From assembly GCF_009712475.1 (NCBI RefSeq), contig NZ_VCJO01000002.1:186001-250000 (forward strand): a stretch of 64,000 nucleotides of DNA, read 5' to 3'. A program made the position numbers and the translations under genes. Positions 58,513-64,000 of this stretch are shown piece by piece; the first letter of the stretch is position 1; the number at the start of each line of letters is the position of its first letter. The notes below the pieces were generated by a model. The model had not been told where the DNA came from and ran no database searches. It saw nothing but the letters and a program-made list of their open reading frames with translations. This DNA is from Micromonospora sp. CP22. Lineage in GTDB: Bacteria > Actinomycetota > Actinomycetes > Mycobacteriales > Micromonosporaceae.

Positions 58513-59204
58513 GTGGATGAACTACACCTCCGGTTACTCCGTGTCGGCTTCGCTGCCGGCGACGATCTCGGGCTCGTCCTAGCTGGCGGCTACGCCCTCG
58601 GTGCTACGAGCTGGTCCAACGTCCGTCCCGGGACATCGACTTCGCGACGTCGACCCCGCTGCCGTTACCGATTGTCGCCGACCGCCTCGTCGATGCGTAC
58701 GTCACGGCAGGATTCGGCGCACACATCGTCGAGGCGACCCCTCGTATGGCGCGGTTGCTGGTCACCGCGACAGAAGAGGCATGCGAGGTGGACCTGTTGA
58801 AAGAGGCGATCGGTCCACCCACCATGCTCAGCCTTGGACCGGTTCTCGCCTTCGACGATGCGGTCGGCCTCAAGATGCGAGCGCTTCACGAGCGCGCGGC
58901 CCACCGCGACTACATCGACATCCACGCCGCCAACGGCTGCCTGGCCTGGCGGGACCTGGAGCGGCTGGGTGCTCGACACACAGCCGGTTTCTCCCTGGAG
59001 GAGTTGGCCGACAGGCTCGGTGCCATCGGGGAGCTGGACGACGAGACATTCGCCGCGTACGGACTGACCGACCCGAGGATTGTTGAGCTGCGTGGGTGGG
59101 CTCTCGACTGGGAGGCGGACATCCGGTCTCGGCTGGCGAACGGAGACAACGGTCCGGCCCCGTCGGTCGACGACGAGTGGGACGCGTACCTCGATCGGCT
59201 GTGA
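58513..59204 (+). pseudogene. Nucleotidyltransferase (AbiEii/AbiGii toxin-like), single-base frameshift
   Basis: Reads VDELHLRLLRVGFAAGDDLGLVLAGGYAL in the first frame, then the match continues only in another frame from about 58605: YELVQRPSRDIDFATS, VEATPRMARLLVT, CEVDLLKEAIGPP, LDWEADIRSRL and so on to 59204. The nucleotidyltransferase core G-G-Y then D-I-D is split by the break. One missing nucleotide near 58603-58605 explains it; restoring it would give about 230 residues. No second damage is visible over 600 nt, so the mutation is recent or is a base-calling error. Family proteins act as toxins or RNA-modifying nucleotidyltransferases. Confidence 0.8.
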
Positions 59205-59245
59205 CCGCAACGGCGGCGACAGCGTTCCGGTCTTAGTCTGGCCGG

Positions 59246-59662
59246 GTGGCGGGGTGTGTGTTCTGCGGGATCGTGGCCGGTGAGGTGCCGGCGTTCCGGG
59301 TGACCGACGAGCCGGACGGGGTGGCGTTCCTGGACACCCGGCCGGTGTTCAAGGGGCATGTGCTGGTGGTGCCCCGCGCCCACGTGGTCACCCTCGCCGA
59401 CCTGCCGCCGGAGTCCCTCGCCGGTTACTTCGGCCTGGTACGGCGGATGACGGTGGCGGTCGAGTCCGGTATGGGCGCGGGTGGCACGTTCGTGGCGATG
59501 AACAACAAGGTGTCCCAGTCGGTGCCGCACCTGCACACGCACGTGGTACCCCGGACCAAGGGCGACGGGCTACGGGGCTTCTTCTGGCCGCGTACCCGTT
59601 ACGCCGACGACGCGGAGGCGACGGCCCACGCCGACCGGATCAGCGCCGCCCTGGGAGCGTGA
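59246..59662 (+). CDS. HIT family nucleotide-binding protein
   Basis: 138 residues. Histidine-triad hydrolase or transferase of nucleotide phosphoramidates. N-terminal [16 protein letters not shown] (two cysteines, about 4-7), [13 protein letters not shown] and the triad [12 protein letters not shown] (about 92-103). GTG start with TAGTCT at 59234-59239 exactly 6 nt upstream and no ribosome site, suggesting a leaderless mRNA. Substrate unknown. Confidence 0.92.
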   Translation: MAGCVFCGIVAGEVPAFRVTDEPDGVAFLDTRPVFKGHVLVVPRAHVVTLADLPPESLAGYFGLVRRMTVAVESGMGAGGTFVAMNNKVSQSVPHLHTHVVPRTKGDGLRGFFWPRTRYADDAEATAHADRISAALGA

Positions 59663-59766
59663 ACCGGCCGAGCGACCCGCCGGTCAGCCTGACCGACGGT
59701 GCGGCGGGTAAGGAAGCATGGCCCACCTGTGTTGCACGCGGGGAAGGGTACGAAAGGAGTCCCACC

Positions 59767-60429
59767 GTGTTCCTCCGCCGTATGAAGGCCGAGATGATCT
59801 CACCCGACCGGGCCCTGCCCGGCCGTCCCATCGCGATGCCGGTGGCCGACCGGCACGAGGTGCTCGGGACCCCGCTGAAGGGCCCGTTCCCCGAGGGCCA
59901 CCAGGTGGCCGTGTTCGGCATGGGATGTTTCTGGGGGGCCGAGCGCCTGTTCTGGACCCTGCCCGGTGTCTTCACCACCTCTGCGGGCTATGCGGGTGGT
60001 TACACCCCGAACCCGACCTACGACGAGGTCTGCTCCGGGATGACGGGGCACGCCGAGGTGGTCCAGGTGGTGTTCGACCCCACGAAGATCAGCTACGAGG
60101 ATCTGCTGAAGGTCTTCTGGGAGAACCACGACCCGACCCAGGGCATGCGCCAGGGCAACGATGTGGGCACCCAGTACCGGTCCGCGATCTACGCCACCAC
60201 GGACGAGCAGCTCGCGACCGCCGAGGCGGCGCGAGAGGCGTTCGCGCCGATCGTGGCCCGCGCCGGCAAGGGCGAGATCACCACGGAGATCGCCCGACTC
60301 GGCGACTACTACCTGGCCGAGGACTACCACCAGCAGTATCTCGCGCCGACCAAGAACCCCAACGGCTACTGCAACCACGGCCCGAACGGGCTGAGCTGCC
60401 CGGTCGGTGTGGCCCGTACTGCGGGCTGA
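59767..60429 (+). CDS. msrA: Peptide methionine-S-sulfoxide reductase MsrA
   Basis: 220 residues. Repairs oxidised methionine (S-epimer). Catalytic Cys54 in [11 protein letters not shown], then [17 protein letters not shown] and [12 protein letters not shown], and the C-terminal NPNGYCNHG with a resolving cysteine. GTG 59767 is supported by AAAGGAGT 6 nt before it; an earlier in-frame start would be without a site. The 40-residue N-terminal extension is typical of actinobacterial MsrA. Confidence 0.95.
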   Translation: MFLRRMKAEMISPDRALPGRPIAMPVADRHEVLGTPLKGPFPEGHQVAVFGMGCFWGAERLFWTLPGVFTTSAGYAGGYTPNPTYDEVCSGMTGHAEVVQVVFDPTKISYEDLLKVFWENHDPTQGMRQGNDVGTQYRSAIYATTDEQLATAEAAREAFAPIVARAGKGEITTEIARLGDYYLAEDYHQQYLAPTKNPNGYCNHGPNGLSCPVGVARTAG

Positions 60430-60706
60430 GACCACACAGGTTGTGACGTGACCGGCCGGTCTGCCGACTTTCGGCGGGCCGGCCGTCGACGTGGGTACGC
60501 GAGGACCCGCCCCCCGGTGTTGCGGCGTTTGTCACACCCGCGCGGGTACTCCAAAAGCCGCAGACGCCACGCGGAGACCGAAATCGCACAGCGGCTGCCG
60601 ACGTGTCAGCCACTTGATCGCGGGGCGCGGATTCTAGCAATGCTGTTACACGACCGTCATGGTCTCAACAGGCAAATCGCAACATCCTCTGGCAGCATGG
60701 GCTCAC

Positions 60707-62491
60707 ATGTGCGGACTGGCTGGGGAGTTCCGACGGGACGCGTCACGCGCCGACGTCGCGGCGGTGGAGCGGATGGCCGCCACCATGTGCGATCGAGGGC
60801 CTGACGGCAGCGGAGTGTGGTCACAGGGGGCGGTCGCCCTCGGCCACCGGCGGCTGAAAATCATCGACCTGTCGGCGGCCAGCAGCCAGCCGATCGTCGA
60901 CTCGGCCGCCGGCCTGACCGGCGTCTTCAACGGCTGCATCTACAACTACCGCGAGTTGCGGGCCGAACTCGCCGCCAAGGGGCACCACTTCTTCTCCAGC
61001 GGCGACAGCGAGGTCGTCATCAAGGCGTACGCCGAGTGGGGGCTCGACTTCGTCGACCACCTTGTCGGCATGTTCGCGGTGGCGATCAGCGAGCGCGACA
61101 CCGGCCGCCTGATCCTGGCCCGGGACCGGCTCGGCATCAAGCCGCTCTACCTCGCCGAGTCCGCCGGGGTGGTGCGCTTCGCCAGCACCCTGCCGGCGCT
61201 GTTGGCCGGCGGCGGGGTGGACACCACCATCGACCCGGTCGCGCTGGCCCACTACCTCAGCTTCCACAGCATCGTGCCGCCGCCGCGCACCATCCTGCGT
61301 GGGGTCGCCAAGCTGCCCCCGGCCACCGTCCGGGTATACGAGGCCGACGGCCGCAGCCACGAGCGGGTCTACTGGGATCCGCCGTTCCTGCGCCGCGACG
61401 AGCACGCCGGATGGTCCGAGCGGGACTGGCAGGACGCGCTGCACGAGTCGCTCACCACCGCCGTACGCCGTCGGATGGTCGCCGACGTGCCGGTGGGCGT
61501 GCTGCTCTCCGGCGGCCTGGACTCCAGCCTGGTGGTCGCCCTGCTGGCCGGGGAGGGGCAGCGTGGGCTCTCGACGTTCTCCATCGGCTTCGACGCGGTC
61601 GGCGGCCGGGAGGGTGACGAGTTCCGCTACTCCGACGTGGTCGCCAAGACCTTCGACACCGACCACCACCAGATCCGGGTCGCCGCACAGGATCTGGTCC
61701 CGCCGCTGGAAGCGGCCGTCGCGGCCATGAGCGAGCCCATGGTCAGCCATGACTGTGTCGCCTTCTACCTGCTCAGCCAGGAGGTGTCGCGGCACGTCAA
61801 GGTGGTGCAGTCCGGTCAGGGTGCCGACGAGATCCTGGGCGGCTACCACTGGTATCCACCGCTGGCGCAGGTCGGCCGGGAGCAGGCCCTCGACACGTAC
61901 GCTCGGGCCTTCTTCGACCGTGACGGCGCCGGTCTGGCCCGGGTGCTCAACCCCGACTGGTTGACCGACGGCGACCCGGCCCGGGAGTTCGTCGCCGCCC
62001 ACCTGGCGCGGCCCGGCGCGCAGACCGCGGTCGACGCCGGTCTGCGCATCGACACGCAGATCATGCTCACCGACGACCCGGTGAAGCGGGTCGACAACAT
62101 GACCATGGCGCACGGGCTGGAGGCCCGGGTGCCGTTCCTGGATCACGAGTTCGTGGAGCTGGCCGCCGCCTGCCCGCCGGAACTGAAGCTGGCGCAGGGT
62201 GGCAAGGGTGTGCTGAAGGAGATCGGCCGCCGCCTGCTGCCGCACGAGGTCATCGACCGGCCCAAGGGGTACTTCCCGGTGCCCGGCCTGACGCACCTGG
62301 AGGGCAAGCTCCTCGACCGGGTACGCGACGCGCTGTACGCCCCCGAGGCCCGCCGCCGCGACCTGTTCCGCGCCGATTACGTCAACGCCCTGCTCGACGC
62401 CCCCAACGCCGAACTGACCCCGTTGAACGGAAACAAGCTGTGGCAACTCGGACTCCTGGAAATGTGGCTCCAGAGCCACGGAATCGACTGA
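60707..62491 (+). CDS. asnO: N-acetylglutaminylglutamine amidotransferase (AsnO/AsnB family)
   Basis: 594 residues. Class II glutamine amidotransferase fused to an asparagine-synthetase domain. Cys2 after Met is the glutaminase nucleophile (MCGLAGEF), CDRGPDGSG, IYNYRELRAELAAKGHHFFSSGDSEVV; PP-loop VLLSGGLDSSLV near residue 265. The gene alone could be an ordinary asnB, but the next gene is an Ngg-type GNAT/ATP-grasp protein, the known partner, so it probably amidates N-acetylglutaminylglutamine. Start ATG 60707 exposes Cys2; longer in-frame starts would bury it. No ribosome site stands out. Confidence 0.85.
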   Translation: MCGLAGEFRRDASRADVAAVERMAATMCDRGPDGSGVWSQGAVALGHRRLKIIDLSAASSQPIVDSAAGLTGVFNGCIYNYRELRAELAAKGHHFFSSGDSEVVIKAYAEWGLDFVDHLVGMFAVAISERDTGRLILARDRLGIKPLYLAESAGVVRFASTLPALLAGGGVDTTIDPVALAHYLSFHSIVPPPRTILRGVAKLPPATVRVYEADGRSHERVYWDPPFLRRDEHAGWSERDWQDALHESLTTAVRRRMVADVPVGVLLSGGLDSSLVVALLAGEGQRGLSTFSIGFDAVGGREGDEFRYSDVVAKTFDTDHHQIRVAAQDLVPPLEAAVAAMSEPMVSHDCVAFYLLSQEVSRHVKVVQSGQGADEILGGYHWYPPLAQVGREQALDTYARAFFDRDGAGLARVLNPDWLTDGDPAREFVAAHLARPGAQTAVDAGLRIDTQIMLTDDPVKRVDNMTMAHGLEARVPFLDHEFVELAAACPPELKLAQGGKGVLKEIGRRLLPHEVIDRPKGYFPVPGLTHLEGKLLDRVRDALYAPEARRRDLFRADYVNALLDAPNAELTPLNGNKLWQLGLLEMWLQSHGID

Positions 62492-62493
62492 CT

Positions 62494-64000
62494 GTGACCG
62501 ACACCCTGGCCACCGGAGTCGCCCGGACAGATCGGGGCCGCGGCACCGGCAGACGGTACGAGCGGGTCGGACCGGGCGGCGACCCGGTCGCCACGGGCGG
62601 CACCGCCGGTCCGACCGCCGACGAACGCCCGAACACCGGTACGGATGTCATCCTCGACTGCGGGTGGGGACGGCTGGTCTTCGGCCAGACCTTCGCCGAC
62701 CAGGCCGCGGTCGCCGACGTGCTGCGCTCCGAGGCGGCCGGTGCCCGGGACATCTGCATCTATCTGCGGGATCCACACGTGCTGGTCTCCCGGCTGCCCG
62801 ACGAGCTGTTCATCGACCCGTCCCTGACCTACCGACTGCCACTCGGCGGGGAGCGTCGCGGACCGCAGGTCGGGTCGGGCACCAGCGAGGAGGCCGGCAC
62901 CGCCGAGATCCCGGCACCGCTCGACGGCCGCAACGAGCTGCCCGGGGTACGCATCCGCCGGTTGCGCGACGCCGCCGACGCCGACGCGGTCAACCGGATC
63001 TACGCGGCCAACGGCATGGTCACCGCCCCGGTCGACGTGCTGGTCGACAACGCCGCGACCGACCGCTTCCTGCACCTGGTGGCCGAGGCGGCCAGTGGCG
63101 AGATCGTCGGCACGATCACCGGCATCGACCACGTGGCGGTCTTCGACGATCCGGACAACGGCGCCAGCCTGTGGTGCCTGACCGTCGACTTCAACCAGGC
63201 CCCGCCGGGGACCGGGCAGGCGCTCATCACCGAGCTGGCCGCCCGGCTGGTCGCCCGGGGCCGCGCGTACGTCGACCTGTCCGTGCTGGCCGAGAACGCC
63301 GGGGCGGTCCGGCTCTACGAGCGGCTCGGCTTCTACCGCACCGCCACGCTCTGCGTGAAGCGGAAGAACCCGATCAACGAGCGACTGTTCCTGCCGGCCA
63401 TGCCGGTCGGCTACGACGGGCTCAACCCGTACGCGCGCATCGTCGCCGACGAGGCGATGCGGCGGGGCATCCGGGTGGAGGTGACCGACCCGGAGTGGGG
63501 GGAGCTGCGGTTGACCAGCGGCGGCCGGACCATCCTCACCCGGGAGTCGCTGTCCGAGCTGACCTCGGCGGTGGCGATGAGCCGCTGCGACGACAAGCGG
63601 GTCACCCGCCGGATCCTCGCCGAGGCCGGCCTGTCGGTGCCGCGCGGGCGCACCGCCACCGGTGACGCCGCCGACGCGGAGTTCCTGGCCGAGGTGGGCC
63701 AGCTGGTGGTCAAGCCGGCCCGGGGCGAGCAGGGCCAGGGCATCACCGTCGGGGTACGCACCCCGGAGGCGCTGGCCGCCGCCGTGGCGCTGGCCGCCCG
63801 GTTCTGCCCCGAGGTGCTGCTGGAGGAGCTGTGCGCCGGTGAGGACCTGCGGGTCATCATGATCGATCACGAGGTGGTGGCCGCCGCCGTACGCCGGCCC
63901 GCCTCGATCACCGGTGACGGCGTGCACGACATCGCCGAGCTGATCGAGCGGCAGAGTCGCCGCCGGGCCGCCGCCACCGGTGGCGAGTCCCGCATCCCGC
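62494..64000 (+). CDS. ngg: N-acetylglutaminylglutamine synthetase (GNAT-ATP-grasp), partial
   Basis: Open to the right edge; 502 codons seen. About 60 polar residues lead into a domain with DVILDCGWGRLVFGQTF and DICIYLRDPHVLVS; then a GNAT acetyltransferase (VRIRRLRDAADADAVNRIYAAN to LYERLGFYRT, about 150-290); then an ATP-grasp start (ARIVADEAMRRGIRVEV, VVKPARGEQGQGITVG, VLLEELCAGEDLRVIMIDHEVV). This order is that of Ngg, which acetylates glutamine and joins it to another. GTG 62494 lies 2 nt after the asnO stop. With asnO it makes the dipeptide osmolyte NAGGN. Confidence 0.88.
   Translation, partial: MTDTLATGVARTDRGRGTGRRYERVGPGGDPVATGGTAGPTADERPNTGTDVILDCGWGRLVFGQTFADQAAVADVLRSEAAGARDICIYLRDPHVLVSRLPDELFIDPSLTYRLPLGGERRGPQVGSGTSEEAGTAEIPAPLDGRNELPGVRIRRLRDAADADAVNRIYAANGMVTAPVDVLVDNAATDRFLHLVAEAASGEIVGTITGIDHVAVFDDPDNGASLWCLTVDFNQAPPGTGQALITELAARLVARGRAYVDLSVLAENAGAVRLYERLGFYRTATLCVKRKNPINERLFLPAMPVGYDGLNPYARIVADEAMRRGIRVEVTDPEWGELRLTSGGRTILTRESLSELTSAVAMSRCDDKRVTRRILAEAGLSVPRGRTATGDAADAEFLAEVGQLVVKPARGEQGQGITVGVRTPEALAAAVALAARFCPEVLLEELCAGEDLRVIMIDHEVVAAAVRRPASITGDGVHDIAELIERQSRRRAAATGGESRIP

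Overview
The window looks like chromosome of a Micromonospora-type actinomycete. It is very GC-rich, uses GTG or TTG starts often, and has many 4-nt GTGA/ATGA gene overlaps. It carries a WhiB regulator, a complete fbiC/fbiA/fbiB coenzyme F420 set, a mycothiol enzyme (Mca) and intergenic hairpin repeats of a kind I associate with Micromonospora. The genus is inference; the class Actinobacteria is well supported. I saw no rRNA, tRNA, CRISPR array, prophage or transposase gene.

Layout. 0-8.1 kb: SpoIIM/RDD membrane proteins, ahcY, then a manB - Trm112-like - SIS isomerase - CDF transporter - manA run. 8.2-21.2 kb: a cell-envelope and transport block with secreted or anchored proteins, a tandem double-psi beta-barrel protein, a vanX-ddl-PLP-lyase run, a two-component system, a G5/Excalibur protein and a potDABC polyamine importer. 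21.4-32 kb: DUF3499, a minizincin-like protein, whiB, fbiC, fbiA, fbiB, a Nudix protein, manC and a GT4 glycosyltransferase. 32-48.8 kb: a TIGR03089-type protein, acetoacetyl-CoA synthetase, thioesterase, acyl-CoA dehydrogenase, UDP-glucose dehydrogenase, a 1641-residue membrane protein, purE/purK and a YyaL-type thioredoxin-fold protein. 48.9-58.1 kb: a GGDEF-EAL protein, mca, a DUF4307 protein, greA, ilvA, an amidase and metB. 58.2-59.2 kb: a small gene followed by a frameshifted nucleotidyltransferase. 59.2-64 kb: HIT protein, msrA, and an asnO-ngg pair for the osmolyte N-acetylglutaminylglutamine amide; ngg runs off the end.

How it fits together. manA, the SIS isomerase, manB and manC give a route from fructose-6-phosphate to GDP-mannose. 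fbiC makes the Fo chromophore and fbiA/fbiB finish F420. From memory, the gene order resembles two separate Mycobacterium tuberculosis neighbourhoods (about Rv3248c-Rv3276c and Rv1079-Rv1084) joined end to end, with the 8-21 kb block inserted between manB and DUF3499.

The points most worth a second look are: the palindrome over the -10 of a strong whiB promoter; the GTGA-coupled ddl-vanX pair beside a PLP lyase and a two-component system; the frameshifted nucleotidyltransferase with its small partner; a divergent pair of apparently leaderless genes whose -10 boxes overlap; an FbiB without the usual nitroreductase domain; and several hairpin or G-quadruplex-type intergenic structures, one of which supplies the purE stop codon.
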